NCBI GenBank assembly: GCA_017958895.1
Contig: JAGDBT010000159.1
Span: 1-19,754, forward strand
Reading direction: 5' to 3'
Length of the DNA: 19,754 nt
Source of the DNA: Alphaproteobacteria bacterium
Lineage (GTDB): Bacteria; Pseudomonadota; Alphaproteobacteria; RF32; CAG-239
How positions within the stretch are numbered: the stretch's first letter is position 1; the number at the start of each line of letters is the position of its first letter. Made by a program: the position numbers and the translations under genes. The notes below the pieces were generated by a model that was not told the origin of the DNA, did not search any database, and saw only the letters and a program-made list of their open reading frames with translations. Below are positions 7,691 to 14,462 of the stretch, piece by piece.

Positions 7691-7731
7691 GCCTCCAACA
7701 AAATTTAAATTGCAATTTACAGAGGTAAAAA

Positions 7732-8478
7732 ATGGAATCACAAGCACTTGCAGATGTTGCGCAAACGGCAAATGAAATGTCGTTATGGGATATGGTTTGG
7801 TCTTCGGATACAATCACTAAAGTTGTTATGATAGGGTTGATTGCCGCTTCCGTTTGGTCATGGGCCATTATTTTGGAAAAATTGGCGGTATTGCGACAAG
7901 TTCGCAACCAGTCTAAAAAGTTTGAAGAAGCTTTCTGGTCGGGCGGTTCATTGGACAGATTGTTTGAAGCAATCGGCAATCGTCCGCGCGATCCGATGTC
8001 GGCGATTTTTGTGGCGGCGATGCGGGAGTGGAAACGCAATACTTTAATGAAAGGCAAAACCGATCGCAGTATCCGTGGTGTTTCACTGCAACAGCGCATT
8101 GAAAAAGCCATGACGGTTTCTTGTGAAAAAGAGTTGGACAGTTTAGATACGCATTTGGGTTTTTTGGCGACTACCGGTTCGGTTGCGCCGCTTATAGGCT
8201 TGTTCGGCACGGTTTGGGGAATTATCAACAGCTTTAATGCTATTGCGATTACGCAAAGTAATTCCTTGTCGGCTATGGCTCCGGGTATTGCCGAGGCCCT
8301 GTTTACCACGGCTTTCGGATTGATTGCCGCCATTCCGGCAGTAGTAGCATATAATACTTTTTCTTCGGCCATTGATCGTTATGCCAAAACCTTGGATAAT
8401 TTTATGGCGGAATTTTCCACCATTTTATCGCGTGAGATAGATGCAACAACCTTAAAGGCTGATTTAGCGGGAGAATAA
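7732..8478 (+). CDS. tolQ: TolQ, proton-channel subunit of the Tol system (MotA/TolQ/ExbB family)
   Basis: A 248-residue inner-membrane protein with the family's three-helix arrangement: TM1 about 29-48, a long cytoplasmic loop about 50-140, TM2 about 143-165 (TTGSVAPLIGLFGTVWGI) and TM3 about 183-208 (AEALFTTAFGLIAAIPAVVAYN). The small and polar residues in TM2 and TM3 (TTGS; TT) line the proton path in this family. With TolR it uses the proton gradient to energise TolA for outer-membrane constriction at division. AGAGG lies 6 nt before the ATG. tolR follows after one base. ExbB is the alternative, but the downstream TolA-like gene favours TolQ. Confidence 0.93.
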   Translation: MESQALADVAQTANEMSLWDMVWSSDTITKVVMIGLIAASVWSWAIILEKLAVLRQVRNQSKKFEEAFWSGGSLDRLFEAIGNRPRDPMSAIFVAAMREWKRNTLMKGKTDRSIRGVSLQQRIEKAMTVSCEKELDSLDTHLGFLATTGSVAPLIGLFGTVWGIINSFNAIAITQSNSLSAMAPGIAEALFTTAFGLIAAIPAVVAYNTFSSAIDRYAKTLDNFMAEFSTILSREIDATTLKADLAGE

Positions 8479-8479
8479 C

Positions 8480-8941
8480 ATGTCGTTATTGCAAAATTAT
8501 TCGCATATCCGTCGTCAATCTCGTCGCAGAGCCGATGTAAACATTACAAACCTTATGGATGTAATGATGGTGCTGTTGGTGGTGTTTATGGTGGCGGCGC
8601 CGCTTATGACCTCGGGTATTCCTTTGAATTTGCCGAAAGTCGGCGGTAAGGCTTTGAACGGCGAAGGTACATCGGTCAACATAAGCGTTGATAAAGAGGG
8701 CGCTTATTATATCGGTCAAAGTATAATTCCCGATGATGAAGTTTTGCCTAAGCTTGAAGCTATCAAGGGGCAAAACAGTGAATTGAGCGTTACTATTTCC
8801 GGTGATACAACCGCCGCTTACGGACGGGTTATCGGTTTAATGGCCATGCTCAAAGAAGCGGGTTATGATAAAGTCGGGCTGAAAACAGAGGCAAAAACGC
8901 CGGCGGCTCGTCGGGCTGAGGAAAATCGTGAAAAGAAATAA
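8480..8941 (+). CDS. tolR: TolR, Tol system ExbD/TolR-family subunit
   Basis: A 153-residue protein with a short basic cytoplasmic N-terminus (RRQSRRR), one membrane helix about 24-44 bearing the essential acidic residue Asp27 (NLMDVMMVLLVVFMVAAP), the IPLNLPKV segment after the helix, and a periplasmic domain with GDTTAAYGRVIGLMAMLKEAGY, typical of ExbD/TolR. A Lys/Arg/Glu-rich tail ends the protein. The start is one base after tolQ with GGGAGA upstream, and tolA starts five bases after the stop. The three genes form one transcription unit. Confidence 0.92.
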   Translation: MSLLQNYSHIRRQSRRRADVNITNLMDVMMVLLVVFMVAAPLMTSGIPLNLPKVGGKALNGEGTSVNISVDKEGAYYIGQSIIPDDEVLPKLEAIKGQNSELSVTISGDTTAAYGRVIGLMAMLKEAGYDKVGLKTEAKTPAARRAEENREKK

Positions 8942-8946
8942 AACCG

Positions 8947-9918
8947 ATGAAAAAATATCTGAAACAGTCCATAATTTTACACATCGTGATGTTTATCCTG
9001 ATGGTCTTTGATTTGCCGGGTTTCTGGCGTAAGGATATGACCTTGGGACAAACTCCGATTATTGTGGACTTGTCGCAGGTAAAAATTTCAGAAATGACCA
9101 ATTTACCGGCAAAAGCGGAGTTCGGTGAAGAAGATCATAAAGCTACCGTGGAAGAGCATAAACCGATTGAACAATATTCTAAAGATGAACCTGAGGAAGA
9201 GCCGCAAAAAACGGAACCTGAGCCTGAACTGGAGGAAACTCCTCAAGAAGTAAAACAAGATTATTTGGAACCGCCGGCACCGGAGAAAAAGCCGGAACAA
9301 AAACCGGAGCAAAAGCCTGATCCGAAACCGACACCTAAACAACCGCCGGTTCCTGAGGCAAAACCTAAGCCGAAACCGCAAAATAAACCTAAGGATAAAC
9401 CGCAACCTAAAAAAGATCAGGAAAAAAGCAAAGTTCGCAGTAATGCCTTAAAGAGCCTTATGCAAGAAATTGATAACAACAAAAATTTGGATATCGGCGA
9501 TAAAACGCAAAATGCCATGATAAAAGAAGGTACCGAAGTAAAAAATATGGGAATAGAGGGCGGCAACAGCAACGGTTCTTATTTCAGTGAACTCAGTATT
9601 TCCGAAACCGATGCCATTGCCAGTTTGCTCAGTCAAAATTGGCAACTTGATCCGGGGGCTATGAATATAGATACGATGATTGTACCGATTAGGGTAGAGT
9701 TAGGACGTGACGGTTCAATCAGAAATATAGAATTTTTGGAACAAGGACGCTATAACAGCGATCCGTCTTATCGTTCGGTGGCAGAGAGTGCCAGAAGAGC
9801 AATTTATGCCACACAGCAGGCTTTCAGAGAAGTGTTTGGCGTAAAATATGCCGATCGCTATGAAGTTTGGCAAACCTTAAAACTCAAATTTAATCCGTTA
9901 AACAAAAGAGTAGAGTAA
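8947..9918 (+). CDS. tolA: TolA-like envelope energy transducer with a Pro/Lys/Glu-rich linker
   Basis: A 323-residue protein with a short N-terminus, one membrane anchor (about 8-24), a low-complexity linker about 81-156 rich in Pro, Lys and Glu (repeats such as KPEQKPEQKPDPKP), and a globular C-terminal domain about 215-318 (LSQNWQLDPGA, VPIRVELGRDGSI, SYRSVAESARRAIYATQQAF) like TolA domain III. The anchor has Ser8-x3-His12, the SxxxH motif by which TolA and TonB engage TolQ or ExbB. It couples the TolQR motor to outer-membrane partners. The linker resembles TonB more than the Ala-rich helix of enterobacterial TolA, but position after tolQR and the C-terminal domain favour TolA. No tolB or pal follows. 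Confidence 0.85.
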   Translation: MKKYLKQSIILHIVMFILMVFDLPGFWRKDMTLGQTPIIVDLSQVKISEMTNLPAKAEFGEEDHKATVEEHKPIEQYSKDEPEEEPQKTEPEPELEETPQEVKQDYLEPPAPEKKPEQKPEQKPDPKPTPKQPPVPEAKPKPKPQNKPKDKPQPKKDQEKSKVRSNALKSLMQEIDNNKNLDIGDKTQNAMIKEGTEVKNMGIEGGNSNGSYFSELSISETDAIASLLSQNWQLDPGAMNIDTMIVPIRVELGRDGSIRNIEFLEQGRYNSDPSYRSVAESARRAIYATQQAFREVFGVKYADRYEVWQTLKLKFNPLNKRVE

Positions 9919-9921
9919 AGT

Positions 9922-11301
9922 TTATTTTTCCGTATTTTCTCGGAGTTGCCAAAGATTGTCGGTCAGCGGTTCATAATTGTTTAAAATAAAATCGGTCAGG
10001 GTTTTACCTCTGTTTGTCTGAGCGAGCTTAAAATCGATATATTTAATGTTATTACGGCTTAAATAAGTTACGAAATCAAAAGGATAAGCTTTATTGAATA
10101 GTTTGTTATAAAGGTTTAGAGTATCGTCCCCCAGAGTATGATAAGAGCGCAAAGGTACATATATTTGGTCGGTAAAATAATCTATATGCAAAAGGGTGGC
10201 ATTCTGGTGATTATTAAGCAATTTGAGCGCTTTCAAAGTATCTTTAATCGGATGAGAGGTTAAAGCAAGTATATTCAGGATGAAAAAAGCAATAAAAAAG
10301 GCATATAGGTAATTTATGGCCGTTTTGTTGGTAATTTGCGGCAAATAAACCGCAATAATGAGGGCGGAGAAAATAAGCAAATTTATCAAGTAGTGCGGAA
10401 ACAGAGCAAGAAAAATGCAATGTTGAATAAATTCACCGACAAATAGCAGCGCAATAATATTCAAATACAGAGAAGTGTTTTGCTTTTTATACATCAAAAT
10501 AAAAATAGTGGCGGCAGCAACAAATAGTGGTAAAAAGTTCCAAACAGCAGAAGATTTATCAAGCGAAAAAAGGCCGGAGACATGTTTATTTAACAGCCAG
10601 TTTAAATCAAAATAAGCTTGCCAGGTTCCCGATATTATCAGGGCAAATATTGTTGCACCGATGAGCAATAACGAGGGGATTGCGGCAAGAGCCAATTGCT
10701 TTACGGCGGACGGTTTTTTGTAAAGTACATAGCCGAGCGGCAAAGCGAGCGGTAAAATACTGAAGGCAATGGTTTGTAAAAACAAAAAAGCAACGGTAAA
10801 ACATATGCCGCAATACATCAGGTCTTTGGTTTTTTCATCTCTGATATAACGGAAAAACAAATAAAGTCCGGCAAAATAAAAGAGGCGCATAAAAGTATCG
10901 GGTTTAAATATACACACTCCGTACCACAGCGGAAAGAAAGAAAAAACTACTGCCAAAAAATAAATAAATTGCTTTCTGTTGCCCAAAAATTCACGGAACA
11001 ACCGATAAATGATATAAAACAGCGCACCGGAAGCCGACAACGACAGAATACGAGAAACATAAAACAGTAATATCGCATTTTGCGGCAATACTTTAATAAT
11101 CGGAGCAAATATATACCACATCAACGGATGATGATGTTCAAAAAAATCGCGGTAGGGAACATAACCCTCGCTGACCAAAAAACTCATGCGCAGATGCTCA
11201 ATATTATCGGCACTGATAGTGTTTGAAAACAGCAAGGTCAAAATAATGCCGATAAACTGTAATCCGAGCATAATATAGATGAATTTGCGATTTAAGAGCA
11301 T
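9922..11301 (-). CDS. Polytopic membrane glycosyltransferase, GT-C fold (PMT/ArnT-like), putative
   Basis: A 459-residue protein, mostly hydrophobic with about ten or more membrane helices. After the first helix comes SADNIEHLRMSFLVSEGYVP (about 30-49) and then YRDFFEHHHPLMWY. Acidic residues in the first extracytoplasmic loop (Asp32, Glu35) followed by a YRDF..HHPL motif are typical of GT39/PMT-like GT-C enzymes that use lipid-linked sugars. Donor and acceptor are unknown. A small soluble C-terminal domain (from about 370) is also usual for the fold. The start used is the ATG at 11301 with GGGA upstream; an in-frame GTG at 11313 would add four residues but remove that site. It converges with tolA, with three bases between the stops. 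Confidence 0.75.
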   Translation of the reverse strand: MLLNRKFIYIMLGLQFIGIILTLLFSNTISADNIEHLRMSFLVSEGYVPYRDFFEHHHPLMWYIFAPIIKVLPQNAILLFYVSRILSLSASGALFYIIYRLFREFLGNRKQFIYFLAVVFSFFPLWYGVCIFKPDTFMRLFYFAGLYLFFRYIRDEKTKDLMYCGICFTVAFLFLQTIAFSILPLALPLGYVLYKKPSAVKQLALAAIPSLLLIGATIFALIISGTWQAYFDLNWLLNKHVSGLFSLDKSSAVWNFLPLFVAAATIFILMYKKQNTSLYLNIIALLFVGEFIQHCIFLALFPHYLINLLIFSALIIAVYLPQITNKTAINYLYAFFIAFFILNILALTSHPIKDTLKALKLLNNHQNATLLHIDYFTDQIYVPLRSYHTLGDDTLNLYNKLFNKAYPFDFVTYLSRNNIKYIDFKLAQTNRGKTLTDFILNNYEPLTDNLWQLRENTEK

Positions 11302-11317
11302 TTTGTTTCCCACAAAT

Positions 11318-11347
11318 AAAAAAAGCTAAACCGAGTTTAGCTTTTTT
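11318..11347 (-). terminator. Intrinsic terminator of the rubrerythrin gene
   Basis: A stem of about 13 bp (11319-11331 with 11335-11347, core GCTAAAC/GTTTAGC) closes a 3-nt loop and has A and T runs on both sides, so it could work in either direction. It lies 22 nt after the rubrerythrin stop and 16 nt before the glycosyltransferase start, isolating the two minus-strand genes. Confidence 0.85.
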
Positions 11348-11369
11348 ACGATAAGATGTCTATTACAAA

Positions 11370-11909
11370 TTAGTAGTTTTCGGCTCGCAATTCAAAATAG
11401 CTTTGCGGGTGAGCGCAAACCGGGCAAGCGGCCGGAGCTTCGGTGCCGACAATAATATGTCCGCAGTTGCGGCATTCCCAAACTTTGACTGAGGATTTGG
11501 CGAAAACTTCTTGAGTTTCAACATTTTTCAGCAAAGCGCGATATCTTTCTTCATGAGTTTTTTCAATGGCGGCGACTCCGCGGAATTTGGCTGCCAATGC
11601 CGGAAAACCTTCTTCTTCGGCTGTTTTGGCGAACCCCTCATACATGTCAGTCCACTCATAATTTTCGCCGTCGGCGGCCGCCTTCAAGTTAGCGGCTGTA
11701 TCTCCGAGTTCACCTAATTCTTTAAACCACAATTCGGCATGCTCTTTTTCGTTGGCTGCGGTCTTGGTAAAAATTTCGGAGATTTGTTCAAACCCTTCTT
11801 TTTTGGCGCGGCTGGCAAAATAGGTATATTTGTTGCGTGCCTGGCTTTCTCCGGCAAAAGCGGTCCAGAGATTTTTTTCGGTTTGAGTACCGGCATATTT
11901 GTTAGTCAT
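11370..11909 (-). CDS. rbr: Rubrerythrin
   Basis: A 179-residue non-haem iron peroxidase that reduces hydrogen peroxide, typical of anaerobes and microaerophiles. The N-terminal ferritin-like domain has diiron ligands in GES (Glu21), ANEKEH (Glu54, His57), EEEG (98-101) and AIEKTHEE (Glu116, His119). The C-terminal rubredoxin domain has Cys146/Cys149 (CRNCG) and Cys162/Cys165 (CPVC). Both metal sites are complete. The start is the ATG at 11909 with AAGGA 7 nt before. The frame stays open to 12194, but that extension lies beyond the ribosome binding site and has no domain. A weak promoter candidate on the minus strand is TTGCCA (11974-11979), 15 nt, TATAGA (11953-11958). The gene is monocistronic. 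Confidence 0.96.
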   Translation of the reverse strand: MTNKYAGTQTEKNLWTAFAGESQARNKYTYFASRAKKEGFEQISEIFTKTAANEKEHAELWFKELGELGDTAANLKAAADGENYEWTDMYEGFAKTAEEEGFPALAAKFRGVAAIEKTHEERYRALLKNVETQEVFAKSSVKVWECRNCGHIIVGTEAPAACPVCAHPQSYFELRAENY

Positions 11910-12000
11910 GATAGTTTCCTTTATAAAAATTAATGTTGAAATTTTATCCGAATCTATAAGAAAAAAAATTGTTTGGCAAGCAAATAGTTCAGGTTTGTAA

Positions 12001-12029
12001 TTGACAAAACTTAAAATTTGGACTATACT
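12001..12029 (+). promoter_or_regulatory. Near-consensus sigma-70 promoter of the islet leader and 12245 gene
   Basis: TTGACA (12001-12006), a 17-nt spacer and TATACT (12024-12029) make one of the best promoters in the window. Transcription would start near 12036, 209 nt before the next long coding frame. Confidence 0.75.
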
Positions 12030-12035
12030 GAAAGG

Positions 12036-12244
12036 GCTTATGGATATTGTGTTGATTATTAGGTTTAGTGCTGGATTGAGAATTGGGTTTTGCCTGATGC
12101 TTGGTTTTGTATGGGACTGAATGTTAACGCGTTGAAGTGGGTGCGATCTCTTGAGGAAGTGTAATTGAATAGTGTCAATTCGTCCTGCTCGCATTTACAA
12201 CCGATATGAGAGACAGTCGGTTCGCCATTTAAAAATTATAAGTT
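12036..12244 (+). other. Long structured leader or small RNA with no convincing gene
   Basis: This is most of a 335-nt gap (11910-12244). The first 100 nt after the predicted start are very poor in C and rich in G and T on the plus strand. The second half can fold. One irregular hairpin spans 12141-12194: outer GTGCGA/TCGCAT, a central AGGA/TCCT, and an apical 6-bp AATTGA/TCAATT stem at 12163-12180. A second pairs AACCGA (12199-12204) with TCGGTT (12217-12222). There is no U-tract after them, so it is not an obvious terminator. It matches no RNA family I recognise (not tRNA, SRP, RNase P or tmRNA). It may be a regulatory leader of the downstream gene or an independent RNA. Confidence 0.45.
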
Positions 12245-13384
12245 ATGGCAAAATTTTCAATTAAGCGTTTCGGACGCAAGTGTGGAGAGTTTTTTGAAAA
12301 CGTAGTACTCACTTTTATCTTTGGAGTGTGCGTTGGTGTATGGCTGGTCTTGATATCAATCATCGCCATTATCTGGGGAGTCATCAAATGGCTTCTGTTT
12401 TGGAATCCTATTTGTTTCTTTGTGTGGGCTAATATTGCACCCCGCAAAATGGCGCAGATACTATACGCTCCAATCCCCAAACCTGATGAGGGGGCAAAGT
12501 ACAAAGATTTCAAAGAAATCTTCGCCATGATAAAGGTAGTTAGAAATTACCTTTGTGGTTGGCAGAGACATCTCCTACCCATGAAGAGCAAACGGTGGTT
12601 TGTTCTTGAGAAGCCGGAAAGTTTCAAATGCGCAGTGCGCATCAAAGCCTTCCGTTCGTTCTTTGAGAACGGTATGAAACCGGAGGCTAAGGAGTTGCTC
12701 TCCAAGGTATCAGAGAAAACTCTGGCAGCTTTTTTGGAGAGATATTACCCCTCTTTTGATGAGAAGAAGATTATAATTCCTCTCAAAAAGGAGCTGACGG
12801 CAGAAGATATCCGTTTTCTCCTGACAGCGCAAGTAAACTGTTCTGCTGTGGAGGAGACGTATATGAAAAATACACCGTCTCAAAGATTTATGAACATCCT
12901 GCTGGATGTTTTTAAAGGTTCTTATAACCTGTTCTGTGAGAATTTGATTATAAAGTGTCTTTGGAGGGACGGAATGTCAACAGAGACTTTAAATCGAGTT
13001 CTGTGCATCGAACACCAAGGAGTAAAAGATAAGCTCCTGAAAGTTGTAAGAATCCGTGGTGAGGTTCAGCTCGTAAAGATGCTCGCCAGCTGGGGTTCTG
13101 CCGGTAAGCAGGAATGGTCAAAATTCCTCTCGGACATGCCGGAACTTTTCGCAGAGTCTGAGAAGGAAATGAGCGTTAGCATGATGGAACTCTTTTATAA
13201 GAGCGAACATCATTTACATGAGGAAAACGTTCTCTATTTCCTTTCCGGTGTAGGCGGATCAGCTTCTACGATTGAAGCATACCGCAAGTTCGTTTTAACT
13301 AACGAGGATTTGAAACAGCCCGCATTGGATTATATTAAGTCTAATGCAGAAGTTTACCGGCTGTATCTTCAGATCAAAGCTTAA
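12245..13384 (+). CDS. Unrecognised membrane-anchored helical protein
   Basis: A 379-residue protein of no family I recognise. The N-terminus is basic (KRFGRK), then strongly hydrophobic from about 18 to 63, interrupted by a short WLLFWNP turn, suggesting two membrane helices or a hairpin. Residues about 80-379 are soluble, charged and probably all-helical, with successive helix pairs that could be a HEAT- or ARM-like solenoid, though no repeat consensus is clear. Cysteines are scattered and no catalytic motif is seen. There is no Shine-Dalgarno (AAAAATTATAAGTT precedes the ATG). Codon use differs from neighbours: Leu is mainly CTN instead of TTA/TTG, with many AAG, GAG, ATC and TTC codons. 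It has its own promoter and terminator and looks acquired. Confidence 0.8.
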   Translation: MAKFSIKRFGRKCGEFFENVVLTFIFGVCVGVWLVLISIIAIIWGVIKWLLFWNPICFFVWANIAPRKMAQILYAPIPKPDEGAKYKDFKEIFAMIKVVRNYLCGWQRHLLPMKSKRWFVLEKPESFKCAVRIKAFRSFFENGMKPEAKELLSKVSEKTLAAFLERYYPSFDEKKIIIPLKKELTAEDIRFLLTAQVNCSAVEETYMKNTPSQRFMNILLDVFKGSYNLFCENLIIKCLWRDGMSTETLNRVLCIEHQGVKDKLLKVVRIRGEVQLVKMLASWGSAGKQEWSKFLSDMPELFAESEKEMSVSMMELFYKSEHHLHEENVLYFLSGVGGSASTIEAYRKFVLTNEDLKQPALDYIKSNAEVYRLYLQIKA

Positions 13385-13395
13385 CAGCACTAAAT

Positions 13396-13434
13396 AAAAG
13401 TCTCGTTTCCTTTCAAAGGAAACGAGACTTTTTT
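13396..13434 (+). terminator. Strong intrinsic terminator after the 12245 gene
   Basis: A near-perfect stem of about 17 bp (13396-13412 with 13416-13432, core GTCTCGTTTCC/GGAAACGAGAC) has a very short loop and T-runs. It lies 12 nt after the stop. The symmetric A/T flanks may let it act in both directions. Confidence 0.88.
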
Positions 13435-13436
13435 AT

Positions 13437-13468
13437 ATAAAAAAACACCGCTCACAAGGAGCGGCGTT
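13437..13468 (-). terminator. Intrinsic terminator of the two minus-strand islet genes
   Basis: On the minus strand the stem AACGCCGCTC/GAGCGGTGTT (10 pairs with one G-U) closes a 5-nt loop and is followed by seven T. The G-U pair and the U-tract are right only for the minus strand, which assigns it to the gene ending at 13476. Confidence 0.85.
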
Positions 13469-13475
13469 AAAAAAG

Positions 13476-13814
13476 TCAAAGCGATTCAAAAACCCATTGG
13501 AACGTGGCGACAACCAGTCTGAACACGATGAAAACTCCAAACCATACAGCCAGAAACAGCGTTATGGTATCTATGAATTTATACAACGCTCCGTTGCTTT
13601 CCGGAATATCGGCGAAGATACTTAATATCACGGCGACAACAACCAGAATTCTGTTCACAATCTGCAAGGCCGGTGCTTTGTAGTAGTGGAGAATGCTTTC
13701 TCTGAAACTGCTTTTAAATGCTCCGGTAATGCCGATAAAAACGGCGATAATAACCACCGCTGTTACTTGCCATGACGATTCGGCAAGTAATTTACTAAGT
13801 TTTGCCCATATCAT
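13476..13814 (-). CDS. Small three-helix membrane protein, function unknown
   Basis: From the ATG at 13814 this is a 112-residue protein with three likely membrane helices: about 17-33 (VTAVVIIAVFIGITGAF), about 56-70 (NRILVVVAVILSIFA) and about 83-105 (IDTITLFLAVWFGVFIVFRLVV). It begins with an amphipathic MIWAKLSKLLAESSW. I do not recognise a family. The frame extends to 13901, but the extra 29 residues overlap the preceding gene by 74 nt and have no start signal. The chosen ATG follows the previous stop by 13 nt of mainly A, with no Shine-Dalgarno. It is co-transcribed with the holin-like gene and ends at a good terminator, so the two may act together in the membrane. Confidence 0.65.
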   Translation of the reverse strand: MIWAKLSKLLAESSWQVTAVVIIAVFIGITGAFKSSFRESILHYYKAPALQIVNRILVVVAVILSIFADIPESNGALYKFIDTITLFLAVWFGVFIVFRLVVATFQWVFESL

Positions 13815-13827
13815 CTTTTTTTTAATC

Positions 13828-14334
13828 TTAAGACTCTTCCTTGTCGGAGCTACGGGCTTTTTTATTCTTATTCTGAGAATAAATGCCATACTCGCGAGCA
13901 CCGCTGAGAGTCAGGAAAATTGCCAAAGAGGACTCCAAAAATCCCCAATCAACGGATCGTACCGATGAACAGAACGGAATTACCAGCATATTAACCGCAA
14001 AACCGATGGTCAAAAACCAACCGATGGCCGGTACCCAAAGACGTTCTTTGAGAATTTGTTCCGCATCGCTGGTTTCACCATCCGTAGAGGGATGCAATGT
14101 TGCAAGATATTTGAACTTGAACAATGCAATCTGACGGGCAGTGCCTAAACCGGCAAAAATGCTGGATACCAGAATCAGTTCATCAGTATCAATAGCAGTA
14201 CACCCTTTATAGAAAGGGTAGATTCCACAGTTGACGAGAAACGCCAACGCCAAAATGATGCCAAGGGCAATCATCCAGAAGTGAGAAGACTTAAGATTGA
14301 CTTCCACTCCGAAAATTTTTCTTAACTTTTCCAT
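13828..14334 (-). CDS. Three-TM holin-like membrane protein (resembles phage/GTA 3TM holins)
   Basis: A 168-residue protein with membrane helices about 22-37, about 54-68 (weak) and about 102-117, plus a last hydrophobic stretch about 129-145. The C-terminal pattern LWVPAIGWFLTIGFAVNMLV, then a stretch ending SGAREYGIY, recalls 3TM holins of phages and gene transfer agents (RPxIGW...LGLGGLRTYEK); the similarity is modest. The tail is charged (KNKKARSSDKEES). Start choice: a near-consensus promoter at 14365-14393 starts transcription near 14358, so the upstream ATG at 14376 is outside the transcript and the ATG at 14334 is used, after a leader of about 24 nt without Shine-Dalgarno. No lysin or phage structural gene is nearby. 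Confidence 0.6.
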   Translation of the reverse strand: MEKLRKIFGVEVNLKSSHFWMIALGIILALAFLVNCGIYPFYKGCTAIDTDELILVSSIFAGLGTARQIALFKFKYLATLHPSTDGETSDAEQILKERLWVPAIGWFLTIGFAVNMLVIPFCSSVRSVDWGFLESSLAIFLTLSGAREYGIYSQNKNKKARSSDKEES

Positions 14335-14364
14335 ATATATGTAAATTATTCGGTTTCTGACGCC

Positions 14365-14393
14365 ATTATCAAACATTTTGGAATTTATGTCAA
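14365..14393 (-). promoter_or_regulatory. Near-consensus sigma-70 promoter of the holin-like gene
   Basis: On the minus strand TTGACA (14388-14393), a 17-nt spacer and GATAAT (14365-14370). Start near 14358. This decides the start codon of the gene below it. Confidence 0.72.
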
Positions 14394-14417
14394 TATTTTT
14401 TTCTAAAAATTAAAAAC

Positions 14418-14446
14418 TTGCATAATCGTCGGAAACAATATATATC
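14418..14446 (+). promoter_or_regulatory. Possible promoter of the chromate-transporter operon
   Basis: TTGCAT (14418-14423), 17 nt, TATATC (14441-14446). Transcription would start near 14453, inside or just before the AGGGGG ribosome binding site, so the leader would be very short. An overlapping TATATA at 14439 has a 15-nt spacer. Confidence 0.35.
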
Positions 14447-14462
14447 ATCAAGGGGGCATTAA

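Noticed and set aside
9103..9405. Minus-strand Arg/Phe/Leu-rich 100-residue frame opposite tolA
   Set aside because: It is the antisense of the Pro/Lys/Glu linker of TolA, which naturally yields Arg/Phe/Leu codons. It is not an independent gene.
12040..12120. 26-residue hydrophobic small ORF at the start of the islet leader
   Set aside because: The ATG is only about 4 nt after the predicted transcription start, so its AAAGGG would be at or before the RNA 5' end. Composition bias alone (G/T-rich) can give such a frame; a leader peptide is not excluded but not supported.
11910..12194. N-terminal extension of rubrerythrin by about 95 residues
   Set aside because: The frame is open but the extension has no domain, lies beyond the good ribosome binding site at the ATG at 11909, and overlaps a plus-strand promoter and leader.
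12141..12222. tRNA, attachment site or known ncRNA in the islet leader
   Set aside because: No cloverleaf, no T-arm GGTTCGA..CC pairing, and no SRP, RNase P or tmRNA signature was found. No direct repeats matching the leader were noticed at the other islet edge.
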